Shown here: one piece after another, positions 24,701 through 35,412 of the stretch | Layout: every line of letters begins with the position of its first letter | Position numbering within the stretch: the stretch's first letter is position 1 | Assembly: GCA_900618795.1 (NCBI GenBank) | Contig: UYJD01000002.1 | Coordinates: 1,682,643-1,746,642, forward strand | DNA: 64,000 nt | Reading direction: 5' to 3' | Source of the DNA: Cyanodermella asteris | Taxonomy: Eukaryota > Ascomycota > Lecanoromycetes > Ostropales > Stictidaceae | Position numbers and translations under genes: made by a program | The notes under the pieces: model-generated | Databases searched by the model: none | Told to the model about the DNA's origin: nothing | The model's input: only the letters and a program-made list of their open reading frames with translations

Positions 24701-25129
24701 TTGTGCCGTCGGGCTGCTGAGCTGTTTGAGAATCAAAGCAGATTCTGATGCTTTGAGATCGCGACTGCGGAGGCGGAAAGGCGTGCTTTATCTTTCGACA
24801 ATGTGATTGTACAGGCTGTCGGGCTGATTCGGTTCGGGTGGAGGTGGCTGGATGTAGACCCAAGTGTCGGCATCGGGCATGCTGAGGCGAGCGACCAAGT
24901 CGATAGGCACCGTTCTTGACCTAATCTCATTGATGCAGTCATCGATGGTCCGACGTGCTGGAGGTGTACTATTTGACTTGTTGTCTTGGACGTTTTCGTT
25001 TGCTTGCTCAGCCTGCGTCCTATTTTCTGTATCAAGGTTCTCATGGGAGGGGAGAGGCTCTGACATTGGAGGGAATGTGATATCAGTATGCCAGGCGGTC
25101 TGTTCAGAGAAAGTATCCATTTCAGTCAT
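21743..25129 (-). CDS. Large unrecognised acidic-tailed protein
   Basis: Probable exons are 25129-24813 and 24764-21743, giving 1112 residues. An in-frame TAA at about 24786 lies in a proposed 48-nt intron (donor GTACAA, acceptor CTCCGCAG); the donor is weak, so that boundary is only likely. The start is the first ATG (MTEMDTFSEQTAWH). Residues 75-420 look folded and contain WVYIQPPPPEP, YRLKRRLGAKQHLMD and GIKYVLDLTPPVEGDEA. The rest is Ser/Thr-rich and probably disordered. The C-terminus holds a run of six Asp and several other acidic stretches, interspersed with short basic patches. No catalytic motif, signal peptide or membrane helix is visible. I do not know the family; the acidic tail would suit a nuclear or chromatin-associated protein, but that is a guess. 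Confidence 0.82.
22096..22119 (+). repeat. Trinucleotide repeat (ATC)n coding for Asp
   Basis: A run of ATC units that on the minus strand is read as consecutive Asp codons in the acidic tail of the large unrecognised gene. Such a repeat can vary in length between strains. Confidence 0.8.
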
Positions 25130-26922
25130 GGCGGAAAGCCGATTTCTGAGATGCTGCTTGCAAGTCCTTTCTGGCGTGCCTGCTCTCACAAATAAACCAA
25201 TAGCGATGCGGAGAATAAGTTCTATGATCGACGATCCTTAGATCTGGGTGGTATTCTACGAAGTCGAGGCTTTATCGGCACTCTATGAGCAGAGCAAGTT
25301 GAATGCCGAGAGAAACTTGATGCTGTTGAAGCGTTTAGTTGAGGACGCGTCGAGAGATAGCCTATGCGGGCGCGGGCGACGTTTGATCAATCTGTCCTTC
25401 TGGCAATGCCCGAACGATTGACGAGTCGTCTGGTCTCCACCCAGAGGTTGTGTTCTGTTCTTGTCCTGTACTTCGGGCTACTGCTGGCGAACGGACAAGA
25501 GCTTGGGTGGACAAAGGATTCCCTCTAAGGATCAGCGGATGATGCTCGGCGAAATCTAGGCAGCCGCGTTCTCGTGTGTTGAGGTAGCTCTAGAGCAGTA
25601 GCAAGTTAGCTGTGTGTAACAAAGGTCGTAGGAATGATTGGAAAGCCGACGTGAACATGTTTGTGTTTTCATGTATACATAGAACGACAGATGTGTGTGC
25701 ACGGAAGACAATTGCGAAAAGGGACAGCGGAGAGGGGTTTGTTCAGGTGGTCAGGTGCCAAGTGTATTGAGAGCAGCATGCCAAAATGTGTGCCCAGCTC
25801 GCCGACCTAAGCCCACGCACACTATTCAGGTGGTCCCAAGGCGAATGTGAGAAAGACAGCGCCACGGTAGGTCTAAAGTATTCCGCTTCCTTTGAAAGAT
25901 GTCAAAGGAGCAATTATGCAGATCCCGATAATTGCCCACTGCACTCTTCCACGTTCAAGAAACCCATTGAGGCGGCTTCTGAATGTTCTTGGTTCAGAAT
26001 CCTTGGGATTGAGATGGCAGTTGGTAGAGAAGGTGCCTGAAGTGGCGGTAGCTCAGCCTTGTGGTGAGACTGGGCACTCCTGCACGTTTAGTCTATTCGA
26101 TCATCAAGCTCTCCTCAAGGCAGGCAAGCAGCCTGAGTCCTTAAGGGCTGTAGTCTGTTTAAGGAAAGTCTTGGTTCCGGTGTTTCCGCACGATTGCCGG
26201 CGTTCGAACGTCTTTACGCCAGCAGCGTCTTCTCAATCCGCCCGTTGAGAGCTAGTCTCCGGTATGGCAGATATCCAGAAGCGTTGTGTCGTTGTGTGAG
26301 CTGTTGAGCGTTCACATATAGCTTCATTCATGGACCAGGTAGAACTTGGCACACAGCTCGACATATACACTGAACTTGGGCACGAATAATCTGGATTGCA
26401 AAATGGAAGCCTGCCGATCGGGCTGGCCGTCGAAACTCACCAGAAGAATGAGAAGATTTGTTGAAAGTCTCTTGAGGGCAGGTTGGGTCGCAATTAAAGG
26501 TCTGACTGAAAGGTCTGTCTGGAAGTGAGTTGCGGGGTTCAGTCAGTGTCACACTAAGTCCTGATGCCGCACACGAGGCTGGAGACGCAAGCCAAGGCAA
26601 TCGTGCAGCTGCGTGACAGAGACAGAATGAGGATGGCCGGACAGCATGCAATTACAAGACAATGGCACCAGCAGGTAGATAGTCGATGAAAAGACGAGAG
26701 AATCGACGGCCTCATGAAGCAGGTTGGCAGCCTTGCGCGACGCATTTGAGGTTCATTGTGGTGAGTCAGCGCATCGCAAGCTCGATCAGGCTGCCAGGCT
26801 ACAGGCAAGCTGTCGAATGTGCGAATCGGATGTGTTTGCCCGGTCGTCACGAGGCGTCTGGATTGGATGCGGAGACAGCCTTGTCGAATGCTGACCCGTG
26901 GCTCGAAGCTACATGGCGCCGG

Positions 26923-27003
26923 NNNNNNNNNNNNNNNNNNNNNNNNNNNNNNNNNNNNNNNNNNNNNNNNNNNNNNNNNNNNNNNNNNNNNNNNNNNNNN
27001 NNN
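26923..27003. other. Assembly gap (81 N)
   Basis: A run of N bases. The sequence right after it is a near-palindrome of ACCTG units, which could explain why assembly failed. Confidence 1.
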
Positions 27004-27049
27004 TAACCTGTCAGACCTGTCAAGCAGGTCGAACAGGTCGAACAGGTTA
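27004..27049. repeat. Near-palindrome of ACCTGT/ACAGGT units next to the gap
   Basis: The stretch begins TAACCTGT and ends ACAGGTTA, an exact 8-bp inverted pair. Inside it GACCTGT faces ACAGGTC, extending the pairing with few mismatches. The right half also holds direct copies of GAACAGGT. A stable hairpin is predicted. Confidence 0.8.
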
Positions 27050-28066
27050 CGGAGTCCCACTCCGACCAGGTACGTCTTCGAGTACCGTGAGTAGTGCCTG
27101 ATTGGATCAGCGTCCCTGACGTCTGATCGGTCTTTCCTTTGTCCGTGACAATGACAGCCGTTGTCCTCCTCAATCAATCAAGTCTTCTACGCCACTTTCA
27201 ATACTATATTCCCATGAACCTGGAAGAATATGGATCTCTTCCTTTTAGACAAGAAGCGAGCCCAGGGTAATCTTTGTCTGAAACATCCACTGAGGTGTCG
27301 GCCACACTACTATCAGGAGCGCAGGGGGTAGAGCTTGACTCGACACGGCTGAAGTGGTCGAGCATAGCTCCTCTCGGCGAAGCAGTTACCCATCGACCAC
27401 ATTCTGTACTTGAATAATGACCGAGCGTCTCCTCTTTTGTCTATTTTGAAGCATTTATGCAGCCCGGTCGACTTGCGGCCGAGGCTGTACCCACACCACT
27501 TCTATGGCTGAGACCAATGAACCGCTTTACTCACAAGCTGCGAATACATCCGTAATAAAAAAACCTCGATATCCCATCATGTATGGCACTGATGAACAGC
27601 TTCTGTGAGTTTCACCGGACGTCCTCTGACATGCGGTGCCGAGTTAACCACCATCTAGGTAACGCGGCGGACTCGACATCATCTGTAGGACGCCTTGCGG
27701 CCTCGATCTGGAATTGGCTTGTTGTGGGCCACCTGGAACAGCTTACCCTCCGCAAACTGGTGGCAACACCCAGCCACTCAAGTGACAATGCTTACTCGTC
27801 ATGGGCAGATTTGAAGAGCTGCAGTGGCTGTCGGAAACCCACTGTCTGCTGCGGCCAGGCCAACGCTACAAGCCCGGAAACTATGATGCAAGATAGATAA
27901 TGCTGGGTAGACCATAGCAGTCGCCATTTATTTACCATTGTAGGGCGCCTCATTCCGCAACGGCGTCGGAAAGAGAAGATATGGGATGGCCATTGAGAAG
28001 CGACAAGCCCTCCACGTTCATGGGATTCTTTTGATTGTCAAGCTTCAACATATCGCATAGTGAAGC

Positions 28067-28101
28067 ATAGCATAGCACAGCACAGCATTGCATAGCATGA
28101 T
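28067..28101 (+). repeat. 5-bp tandem repeat, GCATA/GCACA variants
   Basis: About seven imperfect units of GCATA, GCACA, GCATT and GCATG follow each other. It is a short microsatellite in the gene-poor region. Confidence 0.65.
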
Positions 28102-29592
28102 ATCGCCATGGAGGCTTGCACAAACTTCATGCCAGACTAATGTCGCAAGCAAATGGAGACTTCATTCCCTTCGCGAGCAGGTCTCCAAGCTTGAAAACCA
28201 GGTTGACATGCAAGTCGGTTGATTTGCGGCCAACGGACATCATATTTAGCTTCGTAAGGCTCATTACGTAACCAACATCTCCTCCCAGTGCGGAGAACCT
28301 CTCGAAGACACTTCCGACTTCAGCATACTTTTCATCGTGGTCGTAAAGATCTTTCGAGCCCGCTGATGCTGATTATATCCCCAGGCCAACTTGAAGGTAG
28401 AGCTGTGGCCTGTTCCAGGTGTTTTGGTCGGCTGGCGTGGTACTTCCATCAGTGTCACCGTGAGTGCCAGAATATGCACAGCCACGCCCATGTCCACACT
28501 TCAGGTCACAAGCTGTGACAGATTTAATGATCAACCCAAGCATGTTGCTCTCGAAAAATCACCGCCTTGTGATGTCTCGCAGTTTTGAGCGCGCAGGGGG
28601 TCGTGTATGCTCACTTTTCGTGTGGCATGCACCTGTTGCGACTGCTTGAAATGTTAATAGTGCGCCAGGAGCAAACTGCCAATTCCTATCTCCAGTGTAC
28701 TGTTTCTGTTTTAGGGCAAAATCTTGTGTGGTCAGCGATGGCTTGAAGCGCAGTTGGAATCGTGCGCGAACGTTCTGAACCCGAGGTCATCGCGCCAGAC
28801 GTACATGCAGAGGCTGCCATCAACCACTTTGCATAGAAGTTGGCTTCTTACGTGAGCGGTTGCCATTGATTTCGAAGGCTATCCGCCAAGTAGTATGTTG
28901 CAACATTGGCTCCCAGGCTCGTTTGACCTAGTACTCCGAACCATTATTCAGCCGCATCTCAATACTTAAACAGCGAAGAGCGACCACTTTTCCCTTACAG
29001 AGCCCAGGAGCCCAGGATGTGCGCTAGCATCCGTCTGCTTTTGAAGGAAGAGCCTTCACACGACACTGCCACCGACGGTATTGTGACCCCAGCAAACGCT
29101 CAGCACGTCCAGCAACACCCAACCCACGTCGCAGCATTATGCGATCACACAAGCCAACCCAGAACCTCCCTTTGAATACTTCCCGGCAAAGCATTGTTCC
29201 AATTCCTGTAATACAGCGCAAACAGGAACATGCCAACAAGATCCGGCGTGTCGAGCGGATAACATGAGGTGGCCTCGCCCGGCGGTTTGGCGTACGCGTG
29301 TCGAGTGAAGCAGTCGCCCTAATTCACTCTGGGGCGTGCGCTGCGCACGTATTCGAGTATCTGAACCATTCGCGCGTGGTTGTCGCCAGCACTTCATCTC
29401 AGGCATTTGGCCCCAGCTTTTCTTCGAAAACTGCTTCTCCCCTGTCTGCTCGCTTCCTCCCTCTCTCTTCTTCCTAATCGCCCTCCTGCACCAACCTTGA
29501 CAAATTCGACTGCTGGATAAATCGTCTCACATAGCATCAAGTTGTCTTCAGCTTGAGCTCGTGGTAACATTCGACCACACCAAACCGCAGAT

Positions 29593-31695
29593 ATGGGCGC
29601 AAAGATAAAAGCAACCAGAGGGAAAGCCTCCAGATGGAAGTCTTCTGGGCCAAAATCTGATAATCTCGAAAGCAATCGTCCAGCTGGAGCAGCAGCAAGT
29701 GCTATTGTTGCCACAGAATCTGAGAAGGAGAGGACCCGCATAAAGATGAATGTTGGCCACAAACGCGTCGGGGGCGACCTGGAAAGCGATCGTCCAAGTA
29801 AACGGGTCAATACAGGCACCGTTGTCGCGGAGTCTCCAAAGGGACGGCGCCTCGCAAGGACAACCAGGAGCAAACGTCGCAGAGGATCGAGGGCGCCTAC
29901 TCCTCCATCATTTACATCCGCTGCCTCGGACTCAGAGTCGGCCATCAAGTTGTCTCCCTTGATGGCAGCTCGCGACCAAAAGACCGAAGAGACACAGGAC
30001 GAGCCTCTAACACCGTGGCGCTCAGGGAGACTTGCTCCACAGACCGCTGCGATCGAGGCCTCTGATGAGCCTACCGAACCCGTGCTCCCATCACAGCCAC
30101 CAGCCCCACCTTCATCAGAACCAACGCTCGTCACATTAACGTCGCCAGCAGCACGTGAGGTGTGGAGAACAACTGCACAGAAGAAGAAGCAGTCAGAGAA
30201 AACTGACCCGGATTCTGAGGCCGAGCAGCTGATGCGCAAGAAACCAAAGAAGGCTGCTTACTTCTCGGCGCGGGTGCACAACTATCACCCAAGCCTTATC
30301 ACTGATGCTCGTCCTCCAACTCCGTGTCCGTCTCCTCATCCGTCTCCGCTTCCGTCTCCGCTTCCGTCTCAGCCTCTCGTCGACTACTCCGACGAGGAGT
30401 CGTCCACCCTGGAGCTGCCTCCACTGTCCCCTCATATCAACCAACAAGCCCCTTCAGCCGTCGTAAGTTTGGCCGAGGACGTATACGCAGCCACAAGTGT
30501 CGACATAGCGGGACCAGAAGAGTCCGAAGGTGTCCCGAAAACAGTCGCAACAAAGCCTGTCGGTCCTTCAGCCACCCTGCTCGGTCTGCCTAATGAAATC
30601 TTGCTCATGATACTGAAGGAAAGCAACAATCCGGTTTTTCCAATGGTCTACAAGCAGACGCTTAGCCTCCTGAACACCAAAGAGGCAAGGAAGGGAAAGA
30701 TCATCGAGACGTTCCGGAATCCAAACCTCGGTCGTCGAAGCTTGCATGTGGCCCATTATGCCCTGCGCACTCTGTTTGAGGATCCGAGCTTGAGCTTCAA
30801 TGAGATGATCGAGATCAGAGACGAGTGGTTGCTGCAACGCGCCTGGGATATCGGCGACAAGTTCATCACCGATACCGACCCTCCCGCAAAGCTTGTGTCC
30901 GACAACAGGCTTCGTCACAAGCTGAGACACTACATCTTCGGGGACAAGTCGGTTCCTGAATGGCACCGTGGTATTATGCTCGAATACCAGGGTATGTGCC
31001 TTCAGATAGAGATCCACCCTGCCAAAACCGCGAACCTCACTCCTCTCAACATCGGCATCAGGTGGCGCATGTGCGAGAGCCATGTCGTCGCCGGCGATTG
31101 GCAGTACGAACGGTGGTGCTGCGGAATCAGGTCGGCGAACGTCATTCCTGCCAAATTCCTCACTGGGCCTTGGACTCAGGAAGAGGGAAGCAAGTTTTCA
31201 TACCTGCTGAAACTCTTCAATAATGAGAGAGGATCATCTGGCGAAATCGAGGACTACAATCTCACTGCCAAGCAGCTTATCCTGGCAGATGCTGGCTTGG
31301 ATCGTGCAATCAAGGACGAGTGCGGGCCTGCATTGCTCGTTCTCACACGTGCGATGAGAGCCGATGCAGACAAGATACCCCGTACTCAAGGAATCGGCTA
31401 CATGCAAGGCGTAGTGCGACGGTACATGCAAGTGCTCGAGGCAGACATGCTAAATATGGGACCCGAGGCCTCTGCTTGCGCTGTGTGGCATAAACTCGAC
31501 ACCAGGGCACTACACACCAAGTTGTGGGTAGCTGGTTTTGAAAGTCATATCACTGTTGTTCATGCTACCACTGAGGCTGTGGCTGCTCTCGTGGACCCTT
31601 CGAATCCGCAGAATGGGGCAGCGCGTTATCATCACTACGTCTTGGCCGGTGTGCTCGACGACCTCAGACTGGCGCTTCGTGTTCCGCAGAGATGA
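29593..31695 (+). CDS. F-box-like protein with long disordered N-terminus
   Basis: Single exon, 700 residues. Residues 1-325 are Lys/Arg/Ser/Pro-rich with nuclear-signal-like clusters (KRRRGSRAP) and a PSP-rich tract coded by a 12-bp repeat near 30330-30370. At about residues 330-350 the segment LLGLPNEILLMILK resembles the start of an F-box (LxxLPxEILxxIL). F-box proteins link substrates to SCF ubiquitin ligases through Skp1. What follows (residues 350-700) is a helical region without recognisable WD or LRR repeats, of a type common in lineage-specific fungal families. The F-box match rests on one helix only. The start follows an in-frame stop and is the only ATG near the frame opening. Confidence 0.8.
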   Translation: MGAKIKATRGKASRWKSSGPKSDNLESNRPAGAAASAIVATESEKERTRIKMNVGHKRVGGDLESDRPSKRVNTGTVVAESPKGRRLARTTRSKRRRGSRAPTPPSFTSAASDSESAIKLSPLMAARDQKTEETQDEPLTPWRSGRLAPQTAAIEASDEPTEPVLPSQPPAPPSSEPTLVTLTSPAAREVWRTTAQKKKQSEKTDPDSEAEQLMRKKPKKAAYFSARVHNYHPSLITDARPPTPCPSPHPSPLPSPLPSQPLVDYSDEESSTLELPPLSPHINQQAPSAVVSLAEDVYAATSVDIAGPEESEGVPKTVATKPVGPSATLLGLPNEILLMILKESNNPVFPMVYKQTLSLLNTKEARKGKIIETFRNPNLGRRSLHVAHYALRTLFEDPSLSFNEMIEIRDEWLLQRAWDIGDKFITDTDPPAKLVSDNRLRHKLRHYIFGDKSVPEWHRGIMLEYQGMCLQIEIHPAKTANLTPLNIGIRWRMCESHVVAGDWQYERWCCGIRSANVIPAKFLTGPWTQEEGSKFSYLLKLFNNERGSSGEIEDYNLTAKQLILADAGLDRAIKDECGPALLVLTRAMRADADKIPRTQGIGYMQGVVRRYMQVLEADMLNMGPEASACAVWHKLDTRALHTKLWVAGFESHITVVHATTEAVAALVDPSNPQNGAARYHHYVLAGVLDDLRLALRVPQR

Positions 31696-32171
31696 CGGTG
31701 TGCGACTTCAAAACTGGGCTCGACAATCTAGCAGGGACATTACGCACCATGTTTGCGGCTGTCAAGATGGTTTCCGCTTTTGGGCTTTTCGGATGGAGAT
31801 TAGAGGTCTTTATGATTTACGTAAGGTCAAGCATTCATGGAATTCAACGGCCGGTCACTGCCAGTGCCCCACACACGTTTACGTCGGGGGATAAACGTCA
31901 TTTTAGCAATCCTGCCTACAATGATTCCCGAGATTTGGCCATCAAAACAAGCCTTACACATCGCATGGAAGCGCTGGGACATATCTGCCCCGCGATTCTG
32001 TCCACAAGCGGTTTCAACATTGGACAACTGATCTCTCGTCATAATCATCAGTCATAAAAGTAATTGAACATTATCAGGTTTGGACACATAAATCAGCTCC
32101 GCCGTAAACCTCGATCTAGACTCCCATGTAATGCTTCCACCGTGCCTCTCGCATCAAGACCGTGCTGTGCC
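31696..32171. other. Convergent 3' region
   Basis: Between the stops of the F-box-like gene and the aquaporin gene. Overlapping short frames only. Confidence 0.45.
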
Positions 32172-33152
32172 TCAATGACCTCTCGTCACAGTCGCCGGGT
32201 CCAAACTGGCTCTACCTGCAGCATACCTCTCCGGATCAAAAGCATGTGCATCCTGCTCGTCTTGATCCTGACCCGGATTCGCGGTCTCGTACTCGAGCAT
32301 CTTGATGAACTTGTAAAAGCCCGACGACAGCAACGATCCCAAGATAGGGCCAATCCAGTAGATCCAATGATAGGAGTGAAACTTGTGATTCACGACTGCC
32401 GGCGCAAAGGACCTGGCCGGATTCAAACTTCCGCCCGTGAAATATACGCCCGTCATCTCGGCGATGAAAAGCGATAGGCCGATGCCGATTGGCGCGATGA
32501 AGGTTGCCTTGTGCTTCTCGGCTGCGAGCATGAAGATGGTGAACACCAGCTGTGCAGTGAGGAACATCTCGATGAAGAGCCCCTGGACTACGGTTGCTCC
32601 ACCACCAAGTTGCGTCTGACAAACCAGATCCCCTGGAAACAGAGCACTCACGACGCCAGCCGAAGCTAACGCGCCGAGCATCTGTGCAACGAACAGCACT
32701 AGACCGCGCAACCACGGCAAGGATCCCACCATACACATCGAGAGCGTGACGGCCGGATTGAAGAGCCCACCGCTGATGCGGAAGAAGACCCAGGCGTTGA
32801 CGGCGAGTGAGAAGCCAAAGGCGAGGGCGATGAAGAGGGTATTGTTGGTCGTGCTGGAGGAAGTTGTGGTTGCAGCCGTGTCGGTTGTGTTTGCGACTTG
32901 AGTTGCGGAAAGCGCGAAGAAGAGGAAGAGGAAGGTACCGACAAATTCACCGCACGCGGCGACGAAGTGACCGCGAGCGCCATGGGGGAGGAAGTGGAGG
33001 AAAGGGACTCGGTAGGAGATTGTGTCGTCTGTGATCTTCTCGCCGGCGGCATGGGGCTGGGCATGTTAGTCGGAAGTTCTGTCGAACGGTGGTGAAGATT
33101 GTACCTTCTGCCATGGCCAGACGAAGCCCGTCTTGGGGGCATCGACATTCAT
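32172..33152 (-). CDS. Aquaporin (MIP family)
   Basis: Exons 33152-33105 and 33056-32172 give 310 residues. The 48-nt intron (GTACAA...GACTAAC...CCCAG) is a multiple of three and has an in-frame TAA at its branch site. Six hydrophobic helices and both pore motifs are present: NPA at 116-118 (GGLFNPAVTL) and NPA at 228-230 (GGSLNPARSF). Arg231 after the second NPA is the usual selectivity-filter arginine. The loop after helix 1 is Thr/Ser-rich with possible N-glycosylation sites. Length and motifs fit a classical water channel in the plasma or vacuolar membrane rather than a large glycerol facilitator with its conserved Asp after NPA. The start is the only ATG giving the N-terminal exon with a clean splice. 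Confidence 0.93.
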
Positions 33153-34045
33153 CTCGAAGGATTGCTTTGATCGACACTAGCAAGATTCGGAAACCTAAAT
33201 GAGCTGGAAGGATTGAGTGAGATGACATGAAAACTAGGGGCCAGGGAGACTCATGTCAATGGCACAGGTATTAAGAATGATATCCACAGCACATCTTGCA
33301 AAAGTGTATGACGCGAAGGCGCATGCAACGAAACAGGGAATCAGCACGGAATGATAATGGTGATTCGGTCAAGCGCATTTTGGAACGGCCTGCAGAAGAC
33401 GGCAGAGAAGACGGCTGGAACGGGCACTCGACTCTAGAGTCGATGAGCTGTTCGATTTTGACGTTCGTCATCATAGGAAAACATATCAGCTCCAGCGACA
33501 TTGCATGTTCGAAGTCGTACAGAGTTGAAAGCCTTGAAAACATGTTGAAGTGAGCACTGACACCGAAATTCGATGCAAGTTGCACAAAACTCGATCAAAG
33601 ACGTATCGTTTCAGCAAGAAGCTGTCGAGATACATGATAACGCACGATGAGATGATCGGAAAGTGATTGAAGGACCAAGAAGACGGTGTCATTGAGGAAG
33701 CGAGTTAGAGGCTACTACCTAGTAAATGCTCCAGCCCGACGCCACACGACAGAGCCTCAGCATTGAAACGACGTCACGACATCACCCACCACATCACAAG
33801 CAAGGCAGACTTCGATAGACAAACGTTAGCCGGCAAGGAAGAGCGACTTGCAAATGCCTCACAACCGGCTCTTGCAATCCTCAATCGGCCATGCTCTGGC
33901 TCGCCAACGGGTGTGCCTCCGGTCTCTGTATCATAAGTGACAAGTCGAGCTTCGTTGGCTGCAGTGTCCAACAGAAAGCCTCAAAATCTTGCCATCACTC
34001 TTCTTTTCATTATTCGCCCACCAATAGCCACGCTATCGCCGCAAC
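33153..34045. other. Intergenic region upstream of aquaporin
   Basis: About 0.9 kb with no supported gene. It contains the aquaporin promoter and perhaps that of the candidate small gene at 34046. Confidence 0.4.
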
Positions 34046-34368
34046 ATGAGCACAGCGACCATCAATGATACCAATGCAGTCCCAAGCGATATGAGAATAG
34101 AACCTGCTATGGCCACCTCGATTAGGGAGTGGACCGTCTTCGTGTGGCGCCACGATTTCCGATTTGGGAGCGCTGAAACATCGCAAGCGGGCGATTACCA
34201 CAGCGTAAGTCTCAGCTCAACCCTGGTGCTGTGACCACACTCTCCTTGCAGACAACAGATCTCAAGTCCCTGCGACGGCGGAATGTACTTATGGCACGTA
34301 CATTTGCGACCTCAAATGCGGGGAAATTGAGCCCACGGTTTCCCGAATGCGCCGTGCGCCTGCATTAA
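34046..34368 (+). CDS. Candidate small two-exon gene
   Basis: Exons 34046-34204 and 34252-34368 would give 91 residues. The reason for calling it is a textbook 47-nt intron: donor GTAAGT, a branch-like GCTGTGACC, and a pyrimidine-rich acceptor ending CTTGCAG. It joins two open frames that end in TAA at 34366-34368. The protein (MSTATINDTNAVPSDMR at the start, RRRNVLMARTF later) has no signal peptide and no recognisable domain. Without expression data or homologues it may be part of a longer gene or a non-coding transcript. Confidence 0.35.
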
Positions 34369-34893
34369 TCTGGTGGAGAAGAACACACCACGGGTCCCAC
34401 AGTATGGTGTGAGAATCAAAACCAACGATCGAACGGCAATACTGCCATGGCGTTGGTTCGTTCAATGTTTAAGTTTCGCTTGCCCTGGTGTGAACTATGT
34501 TGTATTATCCCCTACCGAGCAGGAGAGGCATACCCTTACTGATCCCTGGACCGAATACTCTGGTTTGACACGTGAGGTTGACAGCTGAAGTCGCCCTGAC
34601 AGCCCATGATCGACTGCTAATCTCGGTGATATGACGGACTTCATGCAACGCGAGCGGTCTGAAAGTCAACCACATGCAGGTTCACCACCAAACCTCCACC
34701 ATCGCCGTGGACGGTAACTTCTGCCCGCTCAAGTCTGGCAGCAGTATATGTAACCCCGGCAGTCCCCTTCTGGTTTTCTCAACACCAACTCTGGAGCGTC
34801 AAATCTACCATCAACCGCAGACGCAGTCCTCCACTCAATAACACACCCAGACAGAAACCTTTTCCATACATTCTCCTTTTCCAAGCCATCAGC
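34369..34893. other. Promoter region of the lysozyme-like gene
   Basis: No gene seen. An A/T-rich TATATG element lies near 34745, about 150 bases before the next start, and could serve as a TATA-like element. Confidence 0.4.
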
Positions 34894-35412
34894 ATGAAGA
34901 TTCCCAGCATCCTCGCCACCTTGGCCTTCACCACCGCCACCATCGCCGCACCCCTCGACTCCACCGCCCTCATCTCCCGCGCCAACTACCCCGGCCTCGA
35001 CGCCACCCAAACCTCACACGCCAAAGCCATAATCGGCGAGGTCACAAAGGAGAAACTCGGCAAGCAAGGCTGCCTCGCCGGCATCACTACCGGCCTGACC
35101 GAAGCCAGCATGCTCGTGTACGCCAACAAGAACGTCGCCGCATCCCTCAAGATCGCGCACGACGCCGTCGGCTCGGATCACGACTCTGTCGGCATCTTCC
35201 AGCAGCGCGTCAGCATTTACAAGGACGTCGCTGCAGACATGGACCCGGCCAAGTCGGCAGCGCAATTCTTCGCGGAGATGAAGAAGATCAGTGGGTGGCA
35301 GACGATGGAGGTGGGGACTTTGTGTCAGAAGGTGCAGCGATCGGCGTACCCGGATCGCTATGATGAGCATCTGAGTGCTGCCAAGGATATTTGCAAGGCT
35401 GGGGGGTATTGA
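34894..35412 (+). CDS. Secreted lysozyme/transglycosylase-fold-like protein
   Basis: Single exon, 172 residues. A clear signal peptide (MKIPSILATLAFTTATIAAP) is followed by a probable dibasic-free propeptide and a compact domain. The order of short motifs is GCLAGITTGLTEASM, then DSVGIFQQR, then GWQTMEVGTLCQKVQRSAYP and DRYDEH. The same order, in particular an ES/EAS acid, D-S-x-G-x-F-Q-Q-R and VQRSA-P-x-x-Y, is what I know from actinobacterial secreted peptidoglycan-cleaving lysozyme-like domains. By that comparison Glu70 would be the catalytic acid. Three cysteines (60, 144, 167) allow one disulphide. It could cut bacterial wall as an antibacterial, or be an effector with altered function. 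The family placement is from memory, not a search. Codons are C-rich at third positions like its neighbours, so any transfer is old. Confidence 0.8.
   Translation: MKIPSILATLAFTTATIAAPLDSTALISRANYPGLDATQTSHAKAIIGEVTKEKLGKQGCLAGITTGLTEASMLVYANKNVAASLKIAHDAVGSDHDSVGIFQQRVSIYKDVAADMDPAKSAAQFFAEMKKISGWQTMEVGTLCQKVQRSAYPDRYDEHLSAAKDICKAGGY

Larger units (their letters stand above)
25130..29592. other. Gene-poor 4.5 kb region between divergent genes
   Basis: No convincing gene is present. Open frames of 60-118 codons (for example 25786-26040, 25892-26248, 27583-27900) lack known motifs and paired splice signals. The region contains an 81-N gap at 26923-27003, a near-palindrome directly after it, and a short 5-bp tandem repeat near 28070. 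It is the longest gene-free block with such marks here, so a degraded repeat or a non-coding RNA is possible. Confidence 0.5.

Noticed and set aside
27583-27900. 105-codon frame in the gene-poor region
   Set aside because: No motif, no regulatory context, unremarkable length for chance.
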